From Carnobacterium_A antarcticum (lineage in GTDB: Bacteria; Bacillota; Bacilli; Lactobacillales; Carnobacteriaceae), in NCBI RefSeq assembly GCF_042658365.1, contig NZ_JBHSQC010000025.1: DNA of 64,000 nucleotides; one strand, 5' to 3'. Each line of letters starts with the position of its first letter. Position 1 is the first letter of the stretch. A program made the position numbers and the translations under genes. Positions 26,571 to 35,645 of this stretch are shown piece after piece. Below the pieces are notes generated by a model that made no database searches, was not told the DNA's origin, and was given only the letters and a program-made list of their open reading frames with translations.

Positions 26571-27275
26571 TTATTCAGCGCCCACTGTAATAAAAGCTTC
26601 CAATGCTTCAAATGTTTTTTCGCCAATGCCGGACACTTCTTTTAATTCTTCTGTCGTTTTAAAAGAGCCATTTTCTTGCCTATATTGTAAAATTCGTTCA
26701 GCTTTTTTTTCACCAATTCCGGATAAAGTTTGCAATTCTTGAATCGTTGCTTTGTTAAGATTTACTTTTCCGCCAGCTTCTTCGACCGCTTCTTCAGGAG
26801 TCACGATCGTAACCGTTTGATTTATTGTTTCATCTTCTGCTGCTCCTGTTTCAGGAATAATGATCATCATTTGGTCGGCCAATTTTTGTGCCATATTAAC
26901 CCCATTTTGATTTGCTGTGGGCAACAGTCCGCCTGCTAAAGCAATCACATCGATCAACCGCAAATCTGATTGGATTTCATACACGCCTGGAAGATGAACA
27001 GCACCTTTTATATCCACATAAATAGTCTTTGTCTCATCCGTTTTATTTCCTCCCTCTTCTGAAGAAGCAGCCTCATTTGTATCCGTCTCTTCCCTACCCT
27101 CTAAACGAGTTGAATCTTCTAAATAATTTGTTAAAACATCAGTACTTTCAACGTTAGCGGGTTTCATAAAAGCGACTGCTGCTAAAACTCCTAATACAAT
27201 CATTATCCCTATTCCTAAACTTATGATACTGATTAACCAGTACTTCTCCTTCCATTTCTTTAGCAGCACATTCAT
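26571..27275 (-). CDS. comEA: Competence DNA receptor ComEA
   Basis: ComEA binds double-stranded DNA at the outer membrane face and hands it to ComEC. The 234 residues show one N-terminal transmembrane helix (about 14-36), a Glu/Thr-rich linker, an SLBB domain (VDIKGAVHLPGVYEI...DVIALAGGLLP, about 87-150), and two C-terminal helix-hairpin-helix motifs (TIQELQTLSGIGEKKAERIL and TEELKEVSGIGEKTFEAL). The start has AAGGAGG 8 bases upstream. No typical ComX cin-box or ComK box is recognised in the 93-base region before it, so the control of the operon is unclear. Confidence 0.94.
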   Translation of the reverse strand: MNVLLKKWKEKYWLISIISLGIGIMIVLGVLAAVAFMKPANVESTDVLTNYLEDSTRLEGREETDTNEAASSEEGGNKTDETKTIYVDIKGAVHLPGVYEIQSDLRLIDVIALAGGLLPTANQNGVNMAQKLADQMMIIIPETGAAEDETINQTVTIVTPEEAVEEAGGKVNLNKATIQELQTLSGIGEKKAERILQYRQENGSFKTTEELKEVSGIGEKTFEALEAFITVGAE

Positions 27276-27410
27276 TCAGATGGCCTCCTTTCATTCTTTT
27301 CTTCTTTTATTAACTATCTGTATTTTTATGCTCTTTCTTTTAATTTTTAATCTCTAATCTTTGTTTTTTTGTTGTCTGTTGTAGTATGGTTAAAAAAAGG
27401 AGTGGTATAT

Positions 27411-28154
27411 ATGAAAGTCAAAAAACAATTTTTTATGTATTTAGCATTTGCTATTATGATCACTGTCAATGCATTAGCCAATATTCTTCCGCTTAATGGC
27501 TATCAAACCGGCGAAATTTCAAATCTATATCCTGTTTTATTCACCCCAGCTGGTTACGTCTTTAGTATTTGGAGTGTTATCTACATTGGGCTTTTTTTAT
27601 GGTTGCTGAGCTTTAGCATGAAAAAGCAACGTTTGTCCAATGCGCAATATGGGGGATTTCTAGTTACTTGTTTATTTAATGCACTATGGATCATTGCTTG
27701 GCACTATTTATACGATGGTTTGGCTTTACTGATCATTACAGGTTTATTAGTAAGCATTTTTTATTTATATCAAACGCAACGTCATAAAAATAAATCGACA
27801 TTAATGTTGTTGCCAATTTCCCTTTATCTTGGTTGGATCATCGTTGCTACTCTCACTAACTTAAGTTATTGGCTGGTAGCTTCTATTGAGATTGGTGCCT
27901 CATTTCAATTCGCCTTGACTTATGTACTCTTTGTCTTAACAACTGTTCTGGCTTTCAGCATTCTTTATTTCTTGAAAGACTGGGGAATAATAGCGGTTTT
28001 TATTTGGGCAATGATTGGCATTTTTGTTAAAAATCAAGCTGCTCATACTACCTTAGCTCTCACAGTGCTTGGTTTAACCATTTTAATCGGTATTGCAGCT
28101 CTTGGTTACTGGTGGTGGGTTCGTAAAAAACAAACACCAAAATATCACTTTTAA
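27411..28154 (+). CDS. TspO/MBR-like tryptophan-rich integral membrane protein
   Basis: The 247-residue protein is strongly hydrophobic with about seven membrane segments. It shows the pattern FTPAGYVFSIWSVIYIGL of the YtaB/TspO-related group and many Trp residues in helix ends (NALWIIAWHYLYDGL, GYWWWVRKK). TspO proteins bind porphyrins and other ligands. In this larger bacterial subgroup no ligand is known. The ATG at 27411 is chosen because AAGGAG lies 8 bases upstream; the frame is open from 27369. It is divergent from comEA and ends at a bidirectional terminator. Confidence 0.8.
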   Translation: MKVKKQFFMYLAFAIMITVNALANILPLNGYQTGEISNLYPVLFTPAGYVFSIWSVIYIGLFLWLLSFSMKKQRLSNAQYGGFLVTCLFNALWIIAWHYLYDGLALLIITGLLVSIFYLYQTQRHKNKSTLMLLPISLYLGWIIVATLTNLSYWLVASIEIGASFQFALTYVLFVLTTVLAFSILYFLKDWGIIAVFIWAMIGIFVKNQAAHTTLALTVLGLTILIGIAALGYWWWVRKKQTPKYHF

Positions 28155-28159
28155 TAAAA

Positions 28160-28199
28160 AAATCCCGCTAAACTGAAAACGGTTTAACGGGATTTTTTT
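28160..28199. terminator. Bidirectional terminator between the TspO-like gene and ylbL
   Basis: AATCCCGcTAAAC / GGTTTAaCGGGATT hairpin with A and T runs on either side, close to the stop codons of both convergent genes. Confidence 0.88.
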
Positions 28200-28206
28200 A
28201 TTGCTT

Positions 28207-29247
28207 TTATTTCAATTCTTTTAAATAATCAATTGCATCTTGAAAGCTTTTAACGGGTACAACAGTCATCTCTGTACCAATCTCTGCTGCGGCTTTTAAT
28301 GCCTCTTGGTAGTTCGATTGTAAAGCAGGATACTGTTTTCGGATGACTGGGTCAATGGTGTCATCTGGTGCAAAAAAAATCGTTGCTCCTTCTTTATCAG
28401 CTGCGGCCACTTTCTTTTCAATACCGCCGATTCGACCAATTGTTCCATCAGGAGAAATCGTTCCTGTCCCTGCTATCTCTTGTCCTTGACGCAAATCTTC
28501 CCCAACCAGTTGCGTATAGACTTGTAACGCAAACATAAAACCTGCTGAAGGTCCGCCAATTTCGTCTGTCTTAATGATGACGGGAATAGCCGTTTCAATG
28601 GTTGTGTGATCGACCAAACTGATTCCTAAGCCAGGTACCTTTTGTTCCATCTCCATCAACGGAGCAGTAACTACGCCCGCTATGCCATCGCGCTGATAAG
28701 TAACGGTTAGATCCTGCCCAATCTTTTGCTGTTTGACATAATCCATGAATTCTGCGGAGCTTTTAAATGTTTGTCCATCCAAAGCGCTTACCGTATCTCC
28801 GATTTCCAGCTTTCCGGCAAAACCAGAACCTGGCAAAATGGACATAACATAAATGCCGTTATACGTTAATGTATACGTTTCTCCAGCTGTTTGATAAGCT
28901 AATTCGATTGCTGCATTAATTGAACTGTCCATATAATACTTTTGCAAGTTATCGTATTCTTCACTCGTAGTCGTCATTCCAAAAAGTTCTTCTTCAGTTA
29001 CTCCTTCATGAAAGGGCAAATATTTCATCCAGTATGTTAAAGGGGTCGCTTGCCTAATCGAAACTGTTGTCAGCATATAACTTCCTGCATTTTTGTCTTT
29101 CTGGTTGTTCACTTCGATGAGTTCAGACAAATGAACAGCTGAGCCAGGTGCTTCAATATAGTAGGGCAACGGTAAAAAAAATCCTAAAATAATCAGCAAA
29201 ATTAAACTAACCCATCCGATTCGTTTTAAAACCGTTTGTTTTTTCAT
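28207..29247 (-). CDS. ylbL: PDZ-domain Lon-type serine protease (YlbL family)
   Basis: The 346-residue protein has one N-terminal transmembrane helix (IGWVSLILLIILGFFLPLPYYI), a PDZ domain at about 130-210 (GIYVMSILPGSGFAGKLEIGD), and a C-terminal Lon (S16) proteolytic domain. That domain has the catalytic Ser in IGGPSAGFMFALQ and Lys in GGIEKKVAAADK, so the Ser-Lys dyad is intact. The active site should face outside. In B. subtilis YlbL helps degrade the SOS cell-division inhibitor YneA; the target here is unknown. ATG 29247 is preferred since AAAGGA lies 8 bases upstream. It ends the run ylbG-rsmD-coaD-ylbL. Confidence 0.92.
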   Translation of the reverse strand: MKKQTVLKRIGWVSLILLIILGFFLPLPYYIEAPGSAVHLSELIEVNNQKDKNAGSYMLTTVSIRQATPLTYWMKYLPFHEGVTEEELFGMTTTSEEYDNLQKYYMDSSINAAIELAYQTAGETYTLTYNGIYVMSILPGSGFAGKLEIGDTVSALDGQTFKSSAEFMDYVKQQKIGQDLTVTYQRDGIAGVVTAPLMEMEQKVPGLGISLVDHTTIETAIPVIIKTDEIGGPSAGFMFALQVYTQLVGEDLRQGQEIAGTGTISPDGTIGRIGGIEKKVAAADKEGATIFFAPDDTIDPVIRKQYPALQSNYQEALKAAAEIGTEMTVVPVKSFQDAIDYLKELK

Positions 29248-29299
29248 TTTACTCATCCTTTACGTAACAAGATTGGCTTAAAGTATAAAACCTCTAGTT

Positions 29300-29794
29300 T
29301 TATGCTTCAGTATTGTTGTATTTTTCTTTAACAGCGTGGTTTACATTAGCAGGAACCAGTTCAGAAATATCCCCTCCAAAAGAGGCCACTTCTTTGATTA
29401 AACTTGAACTTAAAAAGCGGTATTTTTCTGAAGCCATTAAGATGACTGTCTCAATTTCAGCATCTTGTAATTTATTCATAGCGGCAATATTCATTTCATA
29501 TTCAAAATCTTGTATGTTACGTAAACCGCGAATCATTGCATCTGCTCCAATTTGTTGGGCTAAAGAAATCGTCAATCCACCTGAGTGCTCCATTACTTCT
29601 ACATTTCCAATATGGGCAACAGCCTGCTGGATCAATTCCATTTTTTCGCCAGTATTAAATAAAGATTTTTTTGAAGTATTCGTTGCTACAGCAATAACAA
29701 CCCGGTCAAAAACTTTTGCTGCTCGTTCAACCGTGTCTACATGACCATTTGTAAACGGATCAAAACTTCCTGGAAAAAGCGCTACTTTAGACAT
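29300..29794 (-). CDS. coaD: Phosphopantetheine adenylyltransferase
   Basis: CoaD transfers AMP to 4'-phosphopantetheine, the penultimate step of coenzyme A synthesis. The 164 residues show the nucleotidyltransferase HxGH-type site in the N-terminal FPGSFDPFTNGHVD segment, the MIRGLRN segment, and the YRFLSSSLIKEVA motif with the ISSTxxR-like role. ATG at 29794 is chosen because AAGGAG lies 9 bases upstream; it overlaps the end of rsmD by 8 bases, indicating translational coupling. Confidence 0.95.
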   Translation of the reverse strand: MSKVALFPGSFDPFTNGHVDTVERAAKVFDRVVIAVATNTSKKSLFNTGEKMELIQQAVAHIGNVEVMEHSGGLTISLAQQIGADAMIRGLRNIQDFEYEMNIAAMNKLQDAEIETVILMASEKYRFLSSSLIKEVASFGGDISELVPANVNHAVKEKYNNTEA

Positions 29795-30362
29795 CTGCCA
29801 CGACTCCTTCTTCACTTACTTGATACATAACAATTTTACTAGCTCCGTAAATTTCAGTCCTGAATGCTTTAGCTCTGTTAATTTCTACCGGCAAATCGAC
29901 CTTTCGTCCCACTTCGCAAATAATCAATGCTTGATTTGTTAAAAGATTTGCAGCCATGATTTTTTCTATTTGTTTTACAATATCTTGTTCCATATAAGGC
30001 GGATCTAGAAAAAGCAAATCAAACGTTCTTTTTTTACTGGCCAATGCTTCGATACTTCGATTAGCATCATTTCTAAAAACTTCAAATTTAGCTGGTTCTT
30101 TTGTCATCGTGATATTTTCTTTGATGGTTTTAATGGCTGCTGGACTTTGATCGACTAAAACAGCATGGTCGCATCCTCGTGAGACAGCTTCAATAGATAA
30201 ACTGCCGCTTCCAGCAAATAAATCCAAACAGTTTCCTCCGTCAAAATAAGGACCAATAATATTAAACAATGATTCTTTTACTTTATCAGTTGTCGGTCTC
30301 GTATTTATACCAGGAACTGCTTTTAATTTTCTTCCGCCATACTCGCCTGAAATCACTCTCAT
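29787..30362 (-). CDS. rsmD: 16S rRNA (guanine(966)-N(2))-methyltransferase RsmD
   Basis: RsmD methylates G966 of 16S rRNA on the 30S subunit. The 191 residues have the standard N-terminus MRVISGEYGGRKLKAVPG, the SAM-binding motif I (CLDLFAGSGSLSIEAVSRG) and the DPPY motif in LLFLDPPYMEQD used for base methylation at an exocyclic amine. The rsmD-coaD pairing is widespread in bacteria. A terminator lies between ylbG and rsmD, so rsmD-coaD-ylbL may form its own transcript. Confidence 0.95.
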   Translation of the reverse strand: MRVISGEYGGRKLKAVPGINTRPTTDKVKESLFNIIGPYFDGGNCLDLFAGSGSLSIEAVSRGCDHAVLVDQSPAAIKTIKENITMTKEPAKFEVFRNDANRSIEALASKKRTFDLLFLDPPYMEQDIVKQIEKIMAANLLTNQALIICEVGRKVDLPVEINRAKAFRTEIYGASKIVMYQVSEEGVVADV

Positions 30363-30397
30363 CTAACACCGTTCCTTTTCCACTAATTTTTTCTCTA

Positions 30398-30427
30398 AAA
30401 AAGGGTGATAGTTGCTATCACCCTTTT
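30398..30427 (-). terminator. Terminator after ylbG
   Basis: Perfect 13-bp stem AAAAGGGTGATAG / CTATCACCCTTTT with a 3-base loop, 10 bases after the ylbG stop, flanked by T on the minus strand. Confidence 0.85.
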
Positions 30428-30435
30428 AACTGCTC

Positions 30436-30768
30436 TTATTTTCTATCAGACATGTCATTAATTGCCAAGGGATCTTCCTTGATTTCTACTACACCCTCAG
30501 CCTCTTTTCTAGGAGCTATTTTTTCGAGAGTCTCTTTAAAATCCATATTGATCAGTGGTCTGTAAGAGGGTTCTACTTGTCGAACAAAATGTAATTCTTT
30601 GATTTTCTTTTCTGTCATTTCCATATCTGAACGGTTGATGTAAATAACAACGTATTTCATTTTTTTTGATACATAATGAATAAGACCAAATCGTTTTAAT
30701 GTTTTTAAATGCCTTAAACTGTAGACCCACACAATCAAGCCTTGACGTTCATTCAGAACTAACTCCAT
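30436..30768 (-). CDS. ylbG: YlbG-family (UPF0298, DUF2129) protein
   Basis: The 110-residue protein matches the small YlbG family: RQGLIVWVYSLRHLKTLKRFGLIHYVSKKMKYVVIYIN, then an I-K-x-L-x-F-V-x-x-V-E-x-S-x-R pattern (KELHFVRQVEPSYRPL). Its function is unknown; family members sit beside rsmD and coaD in many Firmicutes. An acidic C-terminal extension (about 25 residues) is longer than the compact core. ATG at 30768 is chosen because AAGGAGG is 6 bases upstream; an in-frame GTG at 30774 overlaps it. Confidence 0.88.
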   Translation of the reverse strand: MELVLNERQGLIVWVYSLRHLKTLKRFGLIHYVSKKMKYVVIYINRSDMEMTEKKIKELHFVRQVEPSYRPLINMDFKETLEKIAPRKEAEGVVEIKEDPLAINDMSDRK

Positions 30769-30827
30769 ATCCACCCTCCTTATGCAATCCTCGTTCTTTC
30801 CTTTTTACTCTGAAAAGCATTCCCTGT

Positions 30828-32045
30828 TCACTCACTATTTTCTGCTTCTTTATCTAGCATCAAAAGAACTTCTTGACTACGAAATGAAATTCCAAAACGC
30901 TTCATTTCCGGATCCGTTAATAATCTACGCTGATTCTCTAGACTGAACCAAAAAGTCGTCAGCCAAGTAGAATCAGCCGATTGGTCAAAATATAAAACAC
31001 GAGTATCAGCTACTTTAACTTGTTCCATTTCCAACTTCATTTGAATCTGCTCGCTTGTTAATGGCGGATAATCACCCAATTGAGTTTCTTCAGTTGTTGC
31101 GTCTTCTTCAATAAACGCTTCAATTTCCGAATCATCATCAAGTGTTCCTTCGCTAGACGATTTTTCTTCATCTAGTTGTTTCTGAACTTCAGCATTGTCC
31201 TTCTCAAGTAAATCAGCAGCGTAAAGTTTTTCTTGATAAGAAAAAACACTATCTGCAATTGATGAGAGTTCTTCACTATAAACGAGTTCTGGAATCTCAT
31301 AACGCTGCCGCAAGTTATTGAGTATTTCTAAAATTTCTCGGTGATTGCTTGCGTAAATATCATTTAGTTCTTCATCTTGATGCTTTACAGGAGGCACCGG
31401 CGTTTGCGAAGCAATTTCGTAAACACCTAGTTGTAATAAAGAACGTTTATCTAAATAGCGCACAGCATTCACTTCATTTGTTTTCCGGTCAACCATCAAG
31501 ATAGCAAATGTTTGATTTTCGAAAGAAATTAAAGGATGGAAATTCAAATCATTTTCCGATAATTCAAGCATGTACGTTTCTTCTTGATAATCAATAGAGA
31601 ACGTGGGATAAAACATAGCGATTTGGTAAATTTCAGTAACGTCCATTCCTATTTGAAAAGGAGAGACGTCTAATTGAGAACCTAAGACAAAGACGTTTGT
31701 AATTTTGCCTTCGTGAGAAACTCCTATTTGAAAATAATCTTGCTCATCTTCTCCGTAGACCCACCAGTCATATCCATAGGCTGTTTGGTCGATCCGCAAA
31801 GGTTCACCATATTTTTCTTGAATAGTCTCAATCGCTTTTCCCATGTACTCTCCCATTCCTGCTTCAGGGAGAGTATCTTGTTTAAGAAGAGTTGATTGAT
31901 TAGAATTGCTTTCTTTTTTAACCTCTTGCAGTTTAGTTTTTTGTGTAATGATTTCAGAAGGACTGTTGGATGCGATTTGAGGAACCCAGTATATTAACAT
32001 CATCAAGAGAATAAAAATGGGTAGAGCTCTCAAAATAGTTTTCAT
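30828..32045 (-). CDS. Membrane-anchored protein with CAP-associated domain and a degenerate CAP/SCP domain (YlbC-like)
   Basis: The 405-residue protein has an N-terminal signal anchor (ALPIFILLMMLIYWVP). The CAP-associated N-terminal domain at about 65-215 includes IQEKYGEPLRIDQTAYGYDWWVYG and GMDVTEIY. From about 235 a CAP (SCP/PR1)-like helix follows (HREILEILNNLRQRYEIPELVYSEELSSIADSVFSYQEKL). After it an acidic low-complexity insert (about 280-325) interrupts the fold, and the CAP-typical His/Glu cluster and AGENIA-like motif are not visible. The relative in B. subtilis is YlbC, at the same locus. It should lie outside the cell; I assign no activity. Confidence 0.8.
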   Translation of the reverse strand: MKTILRALPIFILLMMLIYWVPQIASNSPSEIITQKTKLQEVKKESNSNQSTLLKQDTLPEAGMGEYMGKAIETIQEKYGEPLRIDQTAYGYDWWVYGEDEQDYFQIGVSHEGKITNVFVLGSQLDVSPFQIGMDVTEIYQIAMFYPTFSIDYQEETYMLELSENDLNFHPLISFENQTFAILMVDRKTNEVNAVRYLDKRSLLQLGVYEIASQTPVPPVKHQDEELNDIYASNHREILEILNNLRQRYEIPELVYSEELSSIADSVFSYQEKLYAADLLEKDNAEVQKQLDEEKSSSEGTLDDDSEIEAFIEEDATTEETQLGDYPPLTSEQIQMKLEMEQVKVADTRVLYFDQSADSTWLTTFWFSLENQRRLLTDPEMKRFGISFRSQEVLLMLDKEAENSE

Positions 32046-32077
32046 CCTATTGGCCTCCTTGCTAGTTTCTTAAGAGC

Positions 32078-35000
32078 TTATTTTGCAATCATTTCAATCA
32101 ATAAGTCGCCTGTTTCAATTACGTCGCCTGACTCCACATAAATTTGATCAATGACTCCATCGAAATTAGCTTTGATAGTCGTTTCCATTTTCATTGCTTC
32201 AGTAATAACAATAGGTTCTCCTTGGCTAACACGGTCTCCTTTTGCTACTAATACTTCGATAACTGAACCTGGCATGGTTGCTCCGATATGCTCTTTGTTC
32301 GTTGGTTCAGCTTTTCTACGGACTGCGGCTGTACTTGTAATGCTAAAATCTTTTACAACTACTTCTCTGCCTTGTCCATTTAAGTCAAAGTAAATAATAC
32401 GATTTCCTTCCGAATCCGGCTCACCGATTTGATTCAATTTGATAATAAGAGTTTTTCCTTTTTCAATTTGAACTTCAATCGATTCCCCTGTTCGCATACC
32501 ATGGAAGAACGTTACCGTATCTAACACCGTCACATCACCAAATTGTTCATAATTATTACGGTAATCTAAAAAGACTTCTGGATACATGATGTAACTAAGC
32601 ACGTCTTCGTTTGATGGTTCTTGTCCTATTTTGTCCGCTAATTCTTTTTTTGTCTTTTCAAAGTCAACCGATTTTGCTAAACTTCCTGGTCGAACCGTGA
32701 TAGGTTGTTTGCCTTTTAAAACGATTTTTTGTAGTTTTTCTGGAAAACCGCCAGTAGGTTGTCCTAAATCTCCCATGAACAAACTAATAACCGATTCAGG
32801 GAAATCAATCTCCATCCCTTTTTCATAGACATCTTTTTCGGTCAATTTATTTTGAACCATGAACAAAGCCATATCGCCCACAACTTTGGAAGAAGGCGTC
32901 ACTTTAACAATGTCACCAAACATTTGGTTCACGACAGCATACATTTCCTTTACATCATCCCATTTGTTTTCCAAACCAACAGCTTTGGCCTGTTGCTGCA
33001 AATTGGTGTATTGTCCACCAGGCATTTCATGTTGATAGACTTCTGTTTGAGGCGAATTGACTCCATTTTCAAAATCACTGTAACGTGTCCGTACATCCTC
33101 CCAGTAATGGTTGATTTGTTGGGCGTTTTCGATATTGAATGTCGGGCAGCGCTCAGCATCTAATAAGGCATAGTACAAACTATTCATACTAGGTTGGCTA
33201 GTCGCCCCGCTCATCGCGCTCATAGCTACGTCCACAATATCTACTCCTGCTTTGACAGCTGAAGCATATGTGAAAATACCATTGCCGCTCGTATCATGAG
33301 TATGCAAATGAATCGGCAGATCAACACTGGCTTTTAATTCGCTAATCAAACGATAAGCGGCTTGTGGTTTTAAGATTCCAGCCATATCTTTGACTGCAAT
33401 AATATGAGCTCCTTGGTTTTCTAATTCTTTAGCCATTTGTTTATAGTATTCGACAGTATATTTGTCTCTTGCCGGGTCATTGATATCCCCTGTATAACAA
33501 ATGGCTGCTTCTGCAATTTTACCCGTATCGCGGACAAATTGAATGCTTTTTTCCATTTGTGGAATCCAATTTAAGCTATCAAAAATACGGAACACATCAA
33601 TTCCATTTTTTGCCGCTTGTTGGATAAAGGCTTCAATCACATTATCAGGATAATTTTGATACCCTACAGCATTGGATCCTCTAAATAACATTTGGAGTAA
33701 GGTATTCGGCATCTTCTCTCTTAATTTGCTTAAACGTTCCCATGGGTCTTCATTTAAGAATCGATAAGCAACATCAAAAGTAGCTCCTCCCCACATTTCT
33801 GATGAGAATAATTGCGGGATCGCTTTTTCAGTTTCCTCAGCAATCGCTAAAAAGTCTTGAGTTCGTACACGAGTAGCTAGTAAACTTTGATGTGCATCTC
33901 TAAAGGTTGTATCTGTTAATAAAACTTCTTTCGAATGATTGACCCATTCTACTACTGCATCTGCTCCTTGTTGATCAAGAATGTTTTTTGCACTCTTATA
34001 CCCTTCATCTAATAAAACCAAATGCTTTGGTTTTCTAGCTGGTTCATAAAATTTCTTTTCGGCATTCTCAATTCCAGGAAATCCATTGACAGTGATATTG
34101 CTAATGTATTTCATGGTTTTATTTCCTCTATCACGTACCTTTGAAAATTTAAATAATTCTGGTGAAGTATCAATAAACGTCGTTTTTGCTTCGCCCGTTA
34201 AAAAGATAGGATGAGAAATAACATTTTGCATAAAAGGTATATTGGTTTTCACTCCGCGAATTCTAAATTCTTTTAAAGCTCGTTCCATTTTTTGAACGGC
34301 TAATTCAAACGTTGAAGCATGTGTACAAGCTTTAACAAGCAATGAATCAAAGAACGGCGAAACAACCGTACCTTGGAAACCATTTCCTGCATCTAGTCGA
34401 ATACCGAATCCACCTGGCGAACGGTACGTATCAATTTTACCTGTATCAGGCAAGAAATTATTTAGCGGATCTTCTGTTGTGATCCGGCATTGAATAGCTG
34501 CTCCGATCAACGGAATATCTGCTTGTTCCGGAATATGAATATCTTTATGCAAATCTAAACCTTGCGCAATTTGAATTTGAGCTTGGACAATATCGATTCC
34601 TGTAATCATCTCAGTAATAGTGTGTTCCACTTGGACACGCGGATTGACTTCAATGAAGTAAAATTCCGAACCTTCCAATAAAAATTCGACGGTTCCTGCA
34701 TTAACATAGCCTACGTGTTCCATCAATTGAACAGCCGCTTGACACATCCTATTGCGAAGATCATCTGAAATGGACACGCACGGTGCGACTTCAACTACTT
34801 TTTGATGACGCCTTTGAACAGAACAATCGCGTTCGTATAAATGAATCACGTTCCCATGAGTATCTCCTAATATTTGAACTTCAATATGCTTTGGATCACG
34901 AATATAGCGTTCCACATAAATTTCATCGTTCCCAAAAGCCGATTTAGCTTCGCTGCGTGCACGTTCAAAACTGTCTTTGACTTCCTCTGCAGAGTGAGCG

Positions 35001-35509
35001 ACACGCATACCTCGACCGCCACCGCCAAGAGTCGCCTTGATCATGATCGGATAGCCATGTTTTTCACCAAAGGCTTTCACTTCTTCCAAACCAGCAACCG
35101 GTCCGTCAGATCCTGGAATGGATTGGATTCCTGCTTGAATCGCTGCTTCTTTTGCTTTGATTTTATCGCCAAAAATATCTAAGTGGTACAATTTTGGGCC
35201 AATAAACGTAATACCTTCTTCTTCACAACGTTTAGCGAACTCAATGTTTTCAGATAAAAAACCATATCCTGGATGGATGGCATCTGCTCCAGCATCCTTC
35301 GCGATTCGAATCATATCTTCAATATCTAAATAGGCTTCAATCGGTTTTTTGCCTTTTCCAACTAGATAAGCTTCATCTGCTTTAAAACGGTGAACCGACC
35401 CTTCGTCTTCTTGTGCGTAAACAGCGACAGTTCCAATATGTAGTTCTGTTAAAGCTCTAAATATCCGGATCGCTATTTCTCCACGATTTGCTACTAAAAC
35501 TTTCTCCAT
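32078..35509 (-). CDS. pyc: Pyruvate carboxylase
   Basis: This biotin enzyme makes oxaloacetate from pyruvate, bicarbonate and ATP. The 1143 residues contain biotin carboxylase (about 1-450, with the ATP-grasp GGGGRGM loop), the carboxyltransferase domain (about 525-800, with DTTFRDAHQSLLATRVR and the zinc His pair in HLHTHDTSGNG), the tetramerization domain, and the C-terminal biotin carrier with the biotinylation site EAMKMETT. ATG 35509 is chosen because GAGGAG lies upstream; the frame is open from 35524. In Listeria and Lactococcus, Pyc is inhibited by c-di-AMP bound at the dimer interface; whether that site is conserved cannot be judged by eye. An inverted repeat overlaps its promoter. 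Confidence 0.97.
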   Translation of the reverse strand: MEKVLVANRGEIAIRIFRALTELHIGTVAVYAQEDEGSVHRFKADEAYLVGKGKKPIEAYLDIEDMIRIAKDAGADAIHPGYGFLSENIEFAKRCEEEGITFIGPKLYHLDIFGDKIKAKEAAIQAGIQSIPGSDGPVAGLEEVKAFGEKHGYPIMIKATLGGGGRGMRVAHSAEEVKDSFERARSEAKSAFGNDEIYVERYIRDPKHIEVQILGDTHGNVIHLYERDCSVQRRHQKVVEVAPCVSISDDLRNRMCQAAVQLMEHVGYVNAGTVEFLLEGSEFYFIEVNPRVQVEHTITEMITGIDIVQAQIQIAQGLDLHKDIHIPEQADIPLIGAAIQCRITTEDPLNNFLPDTGKIDTYRSPGGFGIRLDAGNGFQGTVVSPFFDSLLVKACTHASTFELAVQKMERALKEFRIRGVKTNIPFMQNVISHPIFLTGEAKTTFIDTSPELFKFSKVRDRGNKTMKYISNITVNGFPGIENAEKKFYEPARKPKHLVLLDEGYKSAKNILDQQGADAVVEWVNHSKEVLLTDTTFRDAHQSLLATRVRTQDFLAIAEETEKAIPQLFSSEMWGGATFDVAYRFLNEDPWERLSKLREKMPNTLLQMLFRGSNAVGYQNYPDNVIEAFIQQAAKNGIDVFRIFDSLNWIPQMEKSIQFVRDTGKIAEAAICYTGDINDPARDKYTVEYYKQMAKELENQGAHIIAVKDMAGILKPQAAYRLISELKASVDLPIHLHTHDTSGNGIFTYASAVKAGVDIVDVAMSAMSGATSQPSMNSLYYALLDAERCPTFNIENAQQINHYWEDVRTRYSDFENGVNSPQTEVYQHEMPGGQYTNLQQQAKAVGLENKWDDVKEMYAVVNQMFGDIVKVTPSSKVVGDMALFMVQNKLTEKDVYEKGMEIDFPESVISLFMGDLGQPTGGFPEKLQKIVLKGKQPITVRPGSLAKSVDFEKTKKELADKIGQEPSNEDVLSYIMYPEVFLDYRNNYEQFGDVTVLDTVTFFHGMRTGESIEVQIEKGKTLIIKLNQIGEPDSEGNRIIYFDLNGQGREVVVKDFSITSTAAVRRKAEPTNKEHIGATMPGSVIEVLVAKGDRVSQGEPIVITEAMKMETTIKANFDGVIDQIYVESGDVIETGDLLIEMIAK

Positions 35510-35537
35510 TTCCCCACTCCTCATATACTTTTTTTTA

Positions 35538-35577
35538 TTGATTCGTTTATCTTAACGAATCAAGTCTATCTAGGCAA
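35538..35577 (-). promoter_or_regulatory. pyc promoter overlapped by a perfect 10-bp inverted repeat (candidate operator)
   Basis: On the minus strand TTGCCT (35572-35577) and TAAGAT (35549-35554) are 17 bases apart. TTGATTCGTT / AACGAATCAA (35538-35547 and 35554-35563, six-base centre) covers the -10 box. The symmetry fits a dimeric repressor site, or an RNA hairpin at the transcript 5' end. The regulator is unknown. Confidence 0.5.
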
Positions 35578-35584
35578 ATATTAA

Positions 35585-35616
35585 CAAAAAATGCCTCTAT
35601 GTTAAGAGGCATTTTT
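35585..35616 (-). terminator. Terminator after ftsW
   Basis: AAAAATGCCTC / GAGGCATTTTT hairpin with a 9-base loop, followed by T on the minus strand. It separates ftsW from pyc. Confidence 0.85.
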
Positions 35617-35645
35617 ATTTGTGTGTGTTAAACAAAAAACAGTCT

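Noticed and set aside
27276..27410. Search for ComX (cin-box) or ComK sites before comEA
   Set aside because: No TACGAATA-type box or AAAA-N5-TTTT pair is visible with confidence. A weak TAGTAT element faces the TspO-like gene.
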